Shown here piece after piece: positions 17,912 to 27,542 of a stretch of DNA of 64,000 nucleotides. Origin of the DNA: CAWGGS01 sp046704745 (GTDB lineage: Bacteria; Desulfobacterota; Desulfobulbia; Desulfobulbales; Desulfocapsaceae); contig JBJKRL010000110.1 of assembly GCA_046704745.1 (NCBI GenBank), forward strand, positions 1 to 64,000, in the 5' to 3' direction. The position numbers were made by a program, and so were the translations under genes. Each line of letters starts with the position of its first letter. Positions within the stretch are counted from its first letter, which is position 1. A model generated the notes under the pieces. The model saw only the letters and a list, made by a program, of their open reading frames with translations, was not told where the DNA came from and did not search any database.

Positions 17912-19207
17912 TCACATCAGTGCGGGCAACACGGTCACGATCTGGGGAAAGGCGACAATAATCGCCAGGCCGACGAGCAGGAGCATAAAAAAGGGCAGGG
18001 CAGCCGAGGCCACCTTCAGGATATCAAGACCGGTCAAGCCCTGAATAACAAAGAGGTTGAACCCCACCGGCGGCGTGATCTGGGCCATCTCCACGACGAA
18101 AACGAGAAAGATACCGAACCACAACGGATCAATTCCCGCCTTATCGATCATCGGCATAATAACCGAGGTCGTCAGCACGACCACGGATATTCCATCCAGA
18201 AAACAGCCCATAATGATAAAGAACACGGTCAATGCAGCAATCAGGGCATAGGGTGACAGGTGTAAGGAGCCGATCCAGGCGGCCAGTATGTTGGGGATAC
18301 CGGTAAAGCCCATGGCCACCGTCAGAAAGGCGGCCCCTGCCAGGATAAAGGCGATCATACAGGAGGTCTTGGTGGCACCTATCAAGGCCTCAATGAAGTT
18401 TTTCCTGTTCAATGATCCGGAATACCAGGAAAGAACCAGGGTTAATAGAACGCCGACTGCGGCGGCGTCTGTTGGGGAGGCGATGCCGGAATAGATGGAG
18501 CCGATGACGCCCAGGATGAGGAGCAGGACCGGAATCAGTCGTCTGGATCGAAGCAGTTTTTCCTTCAAAGGCAGTGCAGATTCCCCCGGGGGGATTTCCT
18601 GCGGATGCAGCATGGACCAGATGACCACATACCCAATGAAAAGAGCGATCAGCATACAGCCGGGAAGGATGCCGGCTATGAACAGACGGGCAATGGATTG
18701 CTCGGTGGCTACACCATAGACAATCAGGATGATTGAAGGTGGAATAAGAAGGCCAAGCGTTGCTGACCCTGCAAGGGTTCCGAGCATCATTCTTTCCGGA
18801 TATTTTCGTTTGGCCAGCTCCGGGAGCGACATCTTGCCGATGGTGGCCGCTGTGGCAGCCGAGGAGCCGGAAACGGCGGCAAAGATGCCGCTTCCGAGGA
18901 TATTGACATGCAACAGGCGCCCGGGTAATCGGTTCAACCAGGGGGAGAGGCCGGCGAACATGTCCTCCGAGAGCCGGGAGCGAAAAAGAATCTCACCCAT
19001 CCAGATAAACAGAGGCAGTGCCGCCAATGCCCAGCCATTGCTGGCTCCCCAGACGGTGGTTGCCAGTACGTCACCTAAAGGGGCGTTCGAAAACAGGGCC
19101 ATTCCCGCCATTCCCACTGCCATAAGGGAAAAGGCCACCCAGATGCCGCTTCCCAGTAAGGCAAAGAGAACCAGTAGCAAAAACAGGGTCAGCATCATCT
19201 CGTGCAT
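17912..19207 (-). CDS. dctM: TRAP transporter large permease, DctM type
   Basis: The 431-residue protein has about 12 hydrophobic segments and typical DctM sequence such as PLFIWMGEILFRS, GSSAATAATIGKMSLPELAKRKYP, and PPVGFNLFVIQGL. It forms the substrate channel of a tripartite ATP-independent periplasmic transporter driven by sodium or proton gradients. It overlaps the small permease gene by 13 bp and is last in the order dctP-dctQ-dctM on the minus strand. Substrate cannot be told from sequence; the divergent hydantoinase gene suggests a cyclic amide or carboxylate. Confidence 0.96.
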   Translation of the reverse strand: MHEMMLTLFLLLVLFALLGSGIWVAFSLMAVGMAGMALFSNAPLGDVLATTVWGASNGWALAALPLFIWMGEILFRSRLSEDMFAGLSPWLNRLPGRLLHVNILGSGIFAAVSGSSAATAATIGKMSLPELAKRKYPERMMLGTLAGSATLGLLIPPSIILIVYGVATEQSIARLFIAGILPGCMLIALFIGYVVIWSMLHPQEIPPGESALPLKEKLLRSRRLIPVLLLILGVIGSIYSGIASPTDAAAVGVLLTLVLSWYSGSLNRKNFIEALIGATKTSCMIAFILAGAAFLTVAMGFTGIPNILAAWIGSLHLSPYALIAALTVFFIIMGCFLDGISVVVLTTSVIMPMIDKAGIDPLWFGIFLVFVVEMAQITPPVGFNLFVIQGLTGLDILKVASAALPFFMLLLVGLAIIVAFPQIVTVLPALM

Positions 19208-19776
19208 ACATCCTCCCCATCCATCTGTTCCTCTACCAGCAGGCCTTGACCGGTGTGCAGATAGGAAGGTTGCTTACGGGTCAGGATCATGACCAGATCA
19301 TCCAAAAGCGACATACAGAGCAGGACAAGGCCTGCTAACATGGCTGCCTGGGGAATCCAGATGGGAACGGCAATCATTCCCGATGAAAGATCATGGTAGA
19401 TATAGGAATCATGGGTCAGACTTGCCGTATACCAGGTAAAATATAGGCATACGGCAAGACAGAAGCCAATCGACCATATCTCTGCCAATCGGCGTATTTT
19501 CTCCGGCAGATTTTCGAGAAGCAGGATAACCCGGATATGTCCACCCTGCCTTAAGGTATAAGCCAGAGAAAGAAAAGAGGCTGCAGCCAGCAGAAATCCG
19601 GTAAAATCGGCATAGGAGGGAATGGTCAGACCGATGGCACTGCCGGTAATAAGCATACTCAGACGGTCAATCAGATTAAGAGCCACCTGGGATACGACCA
19701 GTAGACAGATCAGGCAGAGGCAGCATGCGGCAAGCCAGCACCCCAGCAAATACAAACCGTCCAGGAATTTCCGCAT
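19195..19776 (-). CDS. dctQ: TRAP transporter small permease, DctQ type
   Basis: This 193-residue protein has four membrane helices in the DctQ arrangement (LGCWLAACCLCLICLLVVSQ near the start; QGGHIRVILLLENLP in the loop region, characteristic of the family). It partners the DctM channel protein and its gene overlaps dctM by 13 bp, indicating translational coupling. The substrate-binding protein gene lies 48 bp upstream. Confidence 0.94.
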   Translation of the reverse strand: MRKFLDGLYLLGCWLAACCLCLICLLVVSQVALNLIDRLSMLITGSAIGLTIPSYADFTGFLLAAASFLSLAYTLRQGGHIRVILLLENLPEKIRRLAEIWSIGFCLAVCLYFTWYTASLTHDSYIYHDLSSGMIAVPIWIPQAAMLAGLVLLCMSLLDDLVMILTRKQPSYLHTGQGLLVEEQMDGEDVCTR

Positions 19777-19824
19777 ACCGCCTCCTTCGAGTGGTTTTTC
19801 TTAGTAAACGTTTATTGTTTTTCG

Positions 19825-20811
19825 TTACTTGCCTTCATAGGCCTTGAGCATGGCGGCTCCTTCAGGGCCAGCGGTTTTTCGCCAATCGACCAAGATCTCC
19901 TTGCCGATTTTCTTCAAACCAGTCATCAGTTCAGGACTGGGAGTGACCACCTTCATGCCGTTTTCTTTAAGAATCGCTGTCTTGGCAGCGGTTTCTTTTT
20001 TACTCATCTCCCAGCCTCTGGCCTGGGCCTTTTTGGCGGCGGCAAGTACTGCCTCCTGGGTTTTCTTGTCTAGCTTCCGGAAGGCCCTAATGTTGACGAC
20101 CACGATATTTTTCGGCAGCCATGCTTGAATATCCGTATAATAATTGACGAAATCCCAGGCCTTGGAGTTGGCTCCCGTTGAGGGCGAGGTGATCATTGCT
20201 TCGACCTGTCCGGTGGCGAATGCCTGGGGGATGTCCGGTACTTCCACCTGCGTGGGGGCTGCTCCGATTTTGTTAGCAAAGAGTTCCAGGGTGGCGTTGT
20301 AGGCTCTGAACTTGATGCCCTTTAAATCATCTACGGTGTTGATGGGTTTTTTGGTATACAGACCCTGTGGGGGCCAGGGAACAGAAAAGAGGGGCATCAG
20401 ACCTTGTTTGTTGAGGAGTTTCGTAATTACGGGGCGTTGTGCATCCCAGAGTTTTTGGGCTTCATCGTAATTGGTGGCCAGAAAAGGCAGGGAATCGGCC
20501 CCGAAAACCGGATTTTCGTTGGAGAGTGTTGATAGGAAAAATTCTCCGATGGGGACCTGCCCACCTCGGACCGCATTCTTTATTTCCGAATGCTTGAACA
20601 GGGAACCGGCGGAGTGGACCTTTATCTGCAAGGCACCTCCGGTTGCCTTGGCCACGTCGTCGGCAAACATCATGATGTTCTGGGTATGAAAGGTCTTGTC
20701 GGGATATGGGGTCGGCATATCCCAGGTGGTGGCGGCCCTTGCCGCAAGACCCATTCCAAGTCCGATAACCAAAGAAGCAAATGTCACCAATGTCTTTTTC
20801 CGCAGGTTCAT
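19825..20811 (-). CDS. dctP: TRAP transporter periplasmic substrate-binding protein, DctP type
   Basis: The 328-residue protein starts at ATG 20811 with GGAGG six bases before it. A signal peptide ends near AARAATTWDMPTPYPD. The DctP fold is clear: FHTQNIMMFADDVAKATGG, the ligand region LFSVPWPPQGLYTKKPI, and the family motif DDLKGIKFRAYNATL, where an Arg normally binds the ligand carboxylate. It delivers ligand to DctQM. The gene is the first of the minus-strand operon and faces the hydantoinase gene across a 266-bp promoter region. Confidence 0.95.
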   Translation of the reverse strand: MNLRKKTLVTFASLVIGLGMGLAARAATTWDMPTPYPDKTFHTQNIMMFADDVAKATGGALQIKVHSAGSLFKHSEIKNAVRGGQVPIGEFFLSTLSNENPVFGADSLPFLATNYDEAQKLWDAQRPVITKLLNKQGLMPLFSVPWPPQGLYTKKPINTVDDLKGIKFRAYNATLELFANKIGAAPTQVEVPDIPQAFATGQVEAMITSPSTGANSKAWDFVNYYTDIQAWLPKNIVVVNIRAFRKLDKKTQEAVLAAAKKAQARGWEMSKKETAAKTAILKENGMKVVTPSPELMTGLKKIGKEILVDWRKTAGPEGAAMLKAYEGK

Positions 20812-20909
20812 CTTGTCTTCCTCCAAATGAGTTGATTTGTTTTTAATCCCGACCTTCCCTGAGTCAACATGCGATAACCCGATTGTACCTTTTAGTGTAA
20901 CCGGTAAGG

Positions 20910-20929
20910 CATCATTGTAAATAATGATG
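20910..20929. promoter_or_regulatory. Candidate operator palindrome between dctP and the hydantoinase gene
   Basis: CATCATT-gtaaat-AATGATG is a perfect inverted repeat of two 7-bp arms around a 6-bp spacer. It lies in the divergent promoter region, as expected for a MarR-type dimer, though no binding data exist and the regulator is assigned only by proximity. Confidence 0.5.
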
Positions 20930-21000
20930 TTGACTTTTTCGTCCTTCCCTGCAACTATTTCATATTGACAACATTTTGTCGATAAAAAATCATTGTTTTA

Positions 21001-21029
21001 TTTGAAATTGTCAGTGCAAATCGTATAAT
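21001..21029 (+). promoter_or_regulatory. Possible promoter of the hydantoinase gene
   Basis: TTTGAA at 21001-21006 and a perfect TATAAT at 21024-21029 are 17 bp apart, 49 bp before the start codon, whose ribosome binding site GGGAGGA is strong. Confidence 0.5.
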
Positions 21030-21077
21030 TATTGTTTTTTTGTAATAATTACCAGCAAGATACGGTAGGGAGGAAGC

Positions 21078-24000
21078 ATGGCGCAATGGCAGATATGGAT
21101 CGATCGGGGGGGGACCTTCACCGATATTGTGGCCAAAAAACCTGATGGCAGCCTCGTAACCCATAAGCTTTTATCGGAAAATCCAGAAAAATATCAAGAT
21201 GCAGCCGTCCAGGGGGTTCGCGACATACTCGGTCTGGCACCAGGTGAGGCCATACCGGAGACGATCGGAGCCGTCAAGATGGGAACCACGGTGGCCACCA
21301 ATGCCCTGCTGGAACGAAAAGGCGATAGAACCCTTTTGCTCACCACAAAAGGGTTTGGAGATGCCCTGCGGATCGGGTATCAGAACCGGCCCGAACTCTT
21401 TGCCCGTCATATCATTCTGCCCGAGATGCTCTACGAAGAGGTTGTCGAGGTCCCGGAACGCATTTCGGCTCAAGGAGGAATACTTCTTCCACTTGACGAG
21501 GAAGTGGCGGCAAAAGGAATGAAAAGGGCTTTTGCCCGTGGAGTCAGGGCGGTGGCCATCTCGTTTATGCACGGCTACCGCTATCCGCAGCATGAAGAGC
21601 AGGCGGCGGCCATTGCCCGTGAGATCGGCTATACCCAGATCTCCGTGGGGCACCTGGTCAGCCCCCTGATGAAGCTGGTATCCCGTGGCGACACCACTGT
21701 GGCAGACGCCTACCTCTCTCCCATTCTCAGACGGTATGTCGATCAGGTGGCAGACCAACTTGGCGCCTCGGAGAAACGCAGGCCGAGGCTGATGTTCATG
21801 CAGTCCAACGGCGGCCTGACCGATGCCGGCCTTTTCCAGGGAAAAGACGCCGTTTTTTCCGGCCCGGCTGGAGGAGTCGTGGGCATGGTCAAGACCGGCA
21901 TCATGGCCGGTTTTACCAAGCTCATCGGGTTTGACATGGGCGGCACTTCAACCGATGTTGCCCATTATAACGGCGAATACGAGCGCAGCTTCGAGACTGT
22001 GATTGCAGGTGTCCGCATGCGAGCGCCCATGATGCATATCCACACGGTGGCAGCAGGAGGCGGTTCCATCCTCTTCTTTGGCGGCAGGCGGTATCGGGTC
22101 GGGCCGCAGTCGGCCGGAGCCGCCCCCGGACCCGCCTGTTATCGGCGGGGCGGACCGCTTACGGTAACTGATTGCAATGTCATGCTGGGCAGGATTCAGC
22201 CCCGATATTTTCCCCATGTCTTCGGTCCTGACGCCGATCAAGCCCTGGATGCCGAGGTGGTCCACAAGGAGTTTTTGGCTCTTGCCAAAACCATTGCCGC
22301 AGAAACCGGTCTGCCCTGTCAGAGCCCGGAAATGGTGGCCATGGGGTTTTTGCGCATTGCAGTCGAGAACATGGCCAATGCCATTAAAAAGATATCGGTG
22401 CAGCGGGGGTACGATGTCACCGGTTATACCCTCAACTGTTTCGGCGGCGCCGGCGGTCAACATGCCTGTATGGTTGCCGATGCCCTGGGTATGAAACGGG
22501 TCTTTCTTCATCCCTTTGCCGGCGTTCTCTCCGCTTACGGCATGGGGCTTGCCGACATCAGAGCCATGCGCGAGAGGCATCTTGAATATGCCTTTGCCCC
22601 CGATGCATTGCCGGAAATAGATGCGGTCTGCCAAAGTCTTGCCAAAGAGGTGGTGGATGAACTCCTATCCCAGGAGATCGATGCCGGAAAAATTCAGGTC
22701 ATCCGCAAGGCCCTTATCCGCTATCAAGGGACGGACACGGCCTTGCCTGTCGATATCACGCACTATGAAGAGATGATTGCCGTCTTTGAACAGGCGCACC
22801 GGCAACGTTTCGGCTTCATTTCCCGGGACAGAGATTTGGTGGTGGAGGCGGTTTCCATCGAGGCGGTGGGCAACCTGGAGACGGTAACCGATAGAAAATA
22901 TCCCACAGGAGACGAAACCACTAAAGAACCCCTTTGCCATGACAAGGTGTTCATGGTGAGTGATGGAAAAACGCATGAGACGCCTCTGTTCCTGCGGGAG
23001 AAGGTGCAGCCGGGCCAGCGCATCACAGGACCTGCCGTTATCGTCGAAGCGACCGGCACGGTGGTGGTGGAGACAGGCTGGGCCGCCACCGTCACCACTC
23101 ATGATCACCTTATTCTCGAACGCTATCTGCCTCGGCCGGAGGTGCGGGCGGTCGGAACCTCGGTCGACCCGGTGATGCTTGAAGTTTTCAACAATCTGTT
23201 CATGTCGATTGCCGAACAGATGGGAGCAACCCTTGCCAATACCGCCTATTCAGTCAACATCAAGGAACGGCTCGATTTTTCCTGTGCCCTTTTCGATACT
23301 CGCGGCAATCTAATCGCCAACGCCCCGCATGTACCGGTGCATCTTGGTTCCATGGGAGAGGCGGTCAGAACGGTCATCAGGGAAAATTCGATGACCATGC
23401 GGCCGGGAAATGTTTATATGCTGAACGCCCCCTACAACGGTGGGACCCATTTGCCGGATGTGACTGTTATTACTCCTGTTTTTTCAGAAAGCGGAAAGAA
23501 AGTCCTTTTCTATGTCGGCTCCCGGGGGCATCACGCAGATATCGGCGGCCGGACCCCCGGTTCGTCACCGCCTGACAGTCGGCACATTGAGGAGGAAGGG
23601 GTCTTGATTGATAATTTCCTGTTGGTGGAAGAGGGAGTGCTTCGTGAACGTGAAACCCGCAAGCTGTTAGCCCAAGGCCTGTATCCCTGTCGGAATATCG
23701 ATCAGAATATGGCTGATCTCACCGCCCAGATCGCAGCCAACGAAACCGGGCTAAGAGAGCTTGCCAAGATGACGGCAACATTCGGAATCGATAGCGTCCA
23801 CGCCTATATGCAGCACGTCCAGGACAATGCCGAAGAGTCGGTGCGCAAGGTTCTCGATGTCCTGCAGGACGGAAGCTTCACCTATCCGATGGACGGTGGA
23901 CGTACCATTCAGGTAAGCATCGCCGTGGACAGAAAAAAAAGGGAGGCCGTCATTGATTTCACCGGCACATCACCTCAGAGCGATGGCAACTACAATGCAC

Positions 24001-24707
24001 CGACGGCTGTCTGCAAGGCAGCGGTGTTGTACGTTTTCAGGACCCTTGTCGCCGACAATATCCCTTTAAACGAAGGTTGTATGAAACCGCTGAAGCTTAT
24101 AATTCCGGCTAAGACCATAATCAGCCCGGAATATCCGGCAGCTGTTATTGCCGGCAATACCGAGGTCTCGCAGGCGATAACCGATGCCTTGTTCGGAGCC
24201 CTGGGTGTGCTTGCCTCCTCACAGGGAACCATGAACAATTTCGTTTACGGCAATGCCAGTTTTCAGAACTATGAGACCATCTGTGGCGGAACCGGCGCCG
24301 GTCCCGATCATCCGGGGACCAGCGCCGTGCACAGTCATATGACCAACACGCGGATGACAGATCCGGAGGTGGTTGAGTGGCGTTTCCCTGTTCGGGTTGA
24401 TTGGTTTGGTCTTCGCCATGGCTCAGGGGGGAGAGGAAAGTACAACGGCGGGGACGGAGTGGTAAGGAAAATCCGTTTTCTCGAATCGGTGACGGTCACC
24501 GTCCTGTCCTCGCACAGGGAGACAAAACCCTATGGGATGGCCGGAGGAGAGGCGGGAGAAAGAGGGGAAAACAGCGTGCTCCGGGCCGACGGTTCGGTTG
24601 TCCGCTTGCAAGGCAACGACGAGATAGAGCTTGGGCCGGGAGACGTCTTTGTGATCAAAACTCCGGGTGGAGGCGGTTACGGCCCGCCATCCGGACGGAT
24701 TCCCTGA
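21078..24707 (+). CDS. Fused hydantoinase/5-oxoprolinase (HyuA-HyuB)
   Basis: This 1209-residue protein joins both subunits of the ATP-dependent hydantoinase/oxoprolinase family. Residues 1-690 are HyuA-like, with the actin-like ATPase signatures IDRGGTFTDIVAKK and FDMGGTSTDVAHY. Residues about 695-1200 are HyuB-like, beginning DPVMLEVFNNLFMSIAEQMG, with NAPYNGGTHLPDVTVI and GSRGHHADIGG. Family members open cyclic amides such as 5-oxoproline or N-methylhydantoin using ATP. Most bacterial homologues are two proteins; the fused form resembles eukaryotic 5-oxoprolinase. The divergent TRAP operon probably imports the substrate. Confidence 0.93.
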   Translation: MAQWQIWIDRGGTFTDIVAKKPDGSLVTHKLLSENPEKYQDAAVQGVRDILGLAPGEAIPETIGAVKMGTTVATNALLERKGDRTLLLTTKGFGDALRIGYQNRPELFARHIILPEMLYEEVVEVPERISAQGGILLPLDEEVAAKGMKRAFARGVRAVAISFMHGYRYPQHEEQAAAIAREIGYTQISVGHLVSPLMKLVSRGDTTVADAYLSPILRRYVDQVADQLGASEKRRPRLMFMQSNGGLTDAGLFQGKDAVFSGPAGGVVGMVKTGIMAGFTKLIGFDMGGTSTDVAHYNGEYERSFETVIAGVRMRAPMMHIHTVAAGGGSILFFGGRRYRVGPQSAGAAPGPACYRRGGPLTVTDCNVMLGRIQPRYFPHVFGPDADQALDAEVVHKEFLALAKTIAAETGLPCQSPEMVAMGFLRIAVENMANAIKKISVQRGYDVTGYTLNCFGGAGGQHACMVADALGMKRVFLHPFAGVLSAYGMGLADIRAMRERHLEYAFAPDALPEIDAVCQSLAKEVVDELLSQEIDAGKIQVIRKALIRYQGTDTALPVDITHYEEMIAVFEQAHRQRFGFISRDRDLVVEAVSIEAVGNLETVTDRKYPTGDETTKEPLCHDKVFMVSDGKTHETPLFLREKVQPGQRITGPAVIVEATGTVVVETGWAATVTTHDHLILERYLPRPEVRAVGTSVDPVMLEVFNNLFMSIAEQMGATLANTAYSVNIKERLDFSCALFDTRGNLIANAPHVPVHLGSMGEAVRTVIRENSMTMRPGNVYMLNAPYNGGTHLPDVTVITPVFSESGKKVLFYVGSRGHHADIGGRTPGSSPPDSRHIEEEGVLIDNFLLVEEGVLRERETRKLLAQGLYPCRNIDQNMADLTAQIAANETGLRELAKMTATFGIDSVHAYMQHVQDNAEESVRKVLDVLQDGSFTYPMDGGRTIQVSIAVDRKKREAVIDFTGTSPQSDGNYNAPTAVCKAAVLYVFRTLVADNIPLNEGCMKPLKLIIPAKTIISPEYPAAVIAGNTEVSQAITDALFGALGVLASSQGTMNNFVYGNASFQNYETICGGTGAGPDHPGTSAVHSHMTNTRMTDPEVVEWRFPVRVDWFGLRHGSGGRGKYNGGDGVVRKIRFLESVTVTVLSSHRETKPYGMAGGEAGERGENSVLRADGSVVRLQGNDEIELGPGDVFVIKTPGGGGYGPPSGRIP

Positions 24708-24731
24708 AGGTCGTTTAGAGTCGAATATTCC

Positions 24732-26150
24732 TTATTTAATCCTTTTCAGAGCCTGCTCAAGATCGGCGATGATATCATCCGGATGTTCGGCACCGACGCA
24801 GAGGCGGACCATATTGGGCGGAATGCCGGCCAGAATTCGTCCAGCTTTCCCTTGCTGCTGATGGGTTGAGATCGCGGGGATGGTAGCAACGCTTTTGATC
24901 CGTCCCAAGTCAGTGGCCCGCCAGATGCGCTGCAGGTTGTCAAAGAAGGACCGCGCTTTTTCAGCACCGCCTTTGACGCAGAACGACATCAGGTGGCCGT
25001 AGCGGTTGACCGGATTGCCGTACTGCTCGTCGAATTCGGCATCAACCAGCCACATATAACGGCTAGCAAGTTCATGATTCCTATGGTTTGGCAGCCCCAG
25101 GTATTCCACTTGGTCCACCTCCGGGCATCTCTCGAGAAATTGTGCGACCTTCATTGTATTTCGGCTCATCAGGTCCATTTTTGAGCGCAGGGTCCGGATG
25201 TCGTTGAGACTCATGACCGCCTGGAGCGGGTGGAGATTCGGACCGAAATCGCGATTCTGCAGGTACTTGACGGAAAGCGAGAAATCGGCCTTGAGGTCGT
25301 TGTTGTCGATATCGCTGATAAGATTTTTACGGGCGATCACCGCACCGCAGATACCAAAACCGCTGCTGGTCAGGCTTTTGGTCACCGACTGGACGACGAT
25401 ATCGGCACCGTGGCAGATGGGTCTGAGCAAGGCCGGGGTGGCAATGGTCGAGTCGCAGATAAGGGGCAGGGAATGACTGTGAGCCAGGTCGGCCACGGCC
25501 TGGATGTCGAAAAAGCCCTGCTGAGGGTTGCTGGGGAGTTCGCCGTAGAGAAAGCGGGTGTTTTGATCAATTTTTGAGGCCCATTCGTCGAGATTGGTGG
25601 CATCGAGAACCCAGCGGCATTCGATATTGCGCTGCTGCATGAACCGGACTGTGAACTGCTGAAAGGTGCCGCCGTAACACTGGGCTGTGGCCACGAAATT
25701 GCACGGCTCTCCCGCCTTCTTTCGCACCTCGAGAAAAGGCTGAACGGCGGTCATGATTGCCGCCATACCTGACGAGGTCGAGCAGCATGAGGTCTCGCCG
25801 TCAAAGCCGTATCCTTCCAGAAGAGCCAACGTCCATTCATAGTAGTAGGTGGAGGGGTTGGCTATCCGCGAATAGCACCAGGTCGGGATTTTGTAGGCCA
25901 GAGCGGCCGCCATCTCATCGGAGTCGGAATAAGCCTGAGAGGTGGACATAAAAATGGGTTCGATGATTGCGCCCTGATAGTCCTTGATCGCATCGGTGAC
26001 CGAATAGAGGCCATGCACGGCAATGGTATCGAATTTCCAGTTTTTTACCACCTCATGGATATACCGGTCTCGCTCGGCCAGATACCGGTTGTTCTGGTCG
26101 ATGTAGTTTTGCATCCCCTTTGTAATTTCAACGTTATCGTTTTTGGACAC
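24732..26150 (-). CDS. Cystathionine synthase/lyase-family PLP enzyme
   Basis: This 472-residue protein belongs to the Cys/Met metabolism PLP-dependent family: the lysine that binds PLP is in SVTKSLTSSG near residue 257, and the substrate/PLP regions ATAQCYGGTFQQF and ICDSTIATPALLRP fit. It has an N-terminal extension of about 40 residues (starting KNDNVEITKGMQNYIDQNN) and a long helix region (RSKMDLMSRNTMKVAQFLERCP). Related enzymes make or break cystathionine, homocysteine or methionine; the exact reaction cannot be told. It is convergent with the hydantoinase gene, 24 bp away, and stands alone. Confidence 0.87.
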   Translation of the reverse strand: MSKNDNVEITKGMQNYIDQNNRYLAERDRYIHEVVKNWKFDTIAVHGLYSVTDAIKDYQGAIIEPIFMSTSQAYSDSDEMAAALAYKIPTWCYSRIANPSTYYYEWTLALLEGYGFDGETSCCSTSSGMAAIMTAVQPFLEVRKKAGEPCNFVATAQCYGGTFQQFTVRFMQQRNIECRWVLDATNLDEWASKIDQNTRFLYGELPSNPQQGFFDIQAVADLAHSHSLPLICDSTIATPALLRPICHGADIVVQSVTKSLTSSGFGICGAVIARKNLISDIDNNDLKADFSLSVKYLQNRDFGPNLHPLQAVMSLNDIRTLRSKMDLMSRNTMKVAQFLERCPEVDQVEYLGLPNHRNHELASRYMWLVDAEFDEQYGNPVNRYGHLMSFCVKGGAEKARSFFDNLQRIWRATDLGRIKSVATIPAISTHQQQGKAGRILAGIPPNMVRLCVGAEHPDDIIADLEQALKRIK

Positions 26151-26286
26151 GGCTTTCCTCCTTGGAAGAAATCAGGATGACAGCAACATGAGAACGTCGT
26201 ACTTGAGATATTGTATCATATCGATGGGGGAAGGCGAGAGATGTTTTGAAAACGGGAAAGGCCATACAGCGAGACTTTCAAGGTCT

Positions 26287-26716
26287 AACCCGGATTTCTC
26301 ATCAGTTCAGTCGGTGTCATGTTCGAGGTTTTTAAAATGAACTATACTTGGCTATGTTTATTGCCAAATGTGAAGACGATGACGCTGCCCGGACTGATAC
26401 CCCAAGACTTCTTGCAGTGGGTCTTTGGTGAGCACTGTGTAATTTGTAAATTCAATTGTTTTACAAAATATTTCGTCCTTTCTGAGCGACAGAAAAATTG
26501 ACACAGTGTTTATCCGAAAATGGGTCAGAGCTGAGAGGCAACCTTTTCACGGGACGCCATAAACCCTTCCCTGGGGGCCAAAACCTGCGTCATCCGGGCT
26601 GAGGGACACCCATGGAAAGGTTACCCCTCAACTCCTAAGCATTGCGATCGTCTCAATTTTCATCGTTTGTTGTGCTCGCACCGCGAGAATGGACGTTCAT
26701 GAGAAATCCTGGCTAA
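26287..26716. repeat. IS-derived non-coding repeat, copy A (430 bp)
   Basis: The element starts with CCCGGATTTCTCATCAGTTC (26289 on) and ends with TTCATGAGAAATCCTGGCT (to about 26716), which are inverted with respect to each other. Its left 50 bp align to the reverse of the right end of the element at 61033-61192. An inner inverted repeat has arms CACTGTGTAATTT (26434 on) and AAATTGACACAGTG (to about 26507). The right 200 bp align to copies at about 41770-42009 and 34021-34216. No transposase remains. Confidence 0.75.
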
Positions 26717-26808
26717 AGTGATGCCCAGCGGGCCTCCGCCAGGCTTCCGTGAGCGATGACCTTCGATTCCCGTGCAATATAAGAGATATCTTGAATTGGA
26801 TGAACCAT

Positions 26809-26853
26809 AAAAAAAGGCGGCCGGTTTCCCTTTGATCAAGGGAAACGGCCGCC
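26809..26853 (-). terminator. Intrinsic terminator of the acetate transporter gene
   Basis: Read on the minus strand, a long stem (arms at 26816-26830 and 26840-26853, with GGCGGCCGTTTCCC as the 5' arm) is followed by seven T residues. It lies about 100 bp after the stop codon of the gene at 26952-27542. Confidence 0.92.
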
Positions 26854-26951
26854 TCTTACCAAGGCATATGCCGAAATTATGTGTCGATCAATCAGCTTTT
26901 CTTTTTTTAGTCTGCTTTTGATCGATTGTGGTTATGTTTAAACCGGCACGA

Positions 26952-27542
26952 TTAATTGTTGGGTTTAATCCATGGTCCACCAACCGGCAGTTTAATTCCG
27001 GATTCGGCAGCAACAGCAACAGCCATCAGGTACCAGGCGAGCAGGGCACAGACAATCAGGTCCCAGGCGGCGAAAGTACCGGCTGCTGCATTTTCATACA
27101 ACTCTTTCAGATCCAAGCCGATGAAACCAATAACGAGGGTTCCGAACAGGAGGATAAGAGCAGTATGATGATATAAGGAGATTAGGAAAAGAATGATGGT
27201 GAACAGTGTCCAGACAACCAGGAATATTCCCAGTGCGTGTCCGTCAAACTTCAAGACCGGATAGGCTTTGACAATTTCGGCATTGGTACCGAAAATAGCA
27301 AATAAACAAAGGGAGATCCAGAAGGCTCCATAAGCGGTAAAGGCGCAGAAGCCGAAATTATTTCCTGTCTTGAATTCCAGCAAGCCCGCAACCAATTGGG
27401 CGCTTCCACCAAAAGCTAAACCGATCCATAATACAGGGGCAAGGCCGACCCAGCCGAGATTATGAAACTGCAAAATCAACGTCGTCATACCGAAGCCGCC
27501 AAGACCTACAACTGCCGGATTACCTAATTTTGTTTCTGCCAT
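26952..27542 (-). CDS. satP: Acetate uptake transporter, GPR1/FUN34/YaaH (SatP) family
   Basis: This 196-residue protein has six predicted membrane helices and the family motif NPAVVGLGGFGMTT, a variant of NPAPLGL, near residue 8. A second conserved part is GLAFGGSAQLVAGLLEFKTGN, also typical. Family members move acetate or succinate with protons. It is preceded by an AGAGGG-type ribosome binding site and followed by a strong terminator, so it is a single-gene unit. Acetate is an expected end product of incomplete lactate oxidation, which fits the window's metabolism. Confidence 0.93.
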   Translation of the reverse strand: MAETKLGNPAVVGLGGFGMTTLILQFHNLGWVGLAPVLWIGLAFGGSAQLVAGLLEFKTGNNFGFCAFTAYGAFWISLCLFAIFGTNAEIVKAYPVLKFDGHALGIFLVVWTLFTIILFLISLYHHTALILLFGTLVIGFIGLDLKELYENAAAGTFAAWDLIVCALLAWYLMAVAVAAESGIKLPVGGPWIKPNN

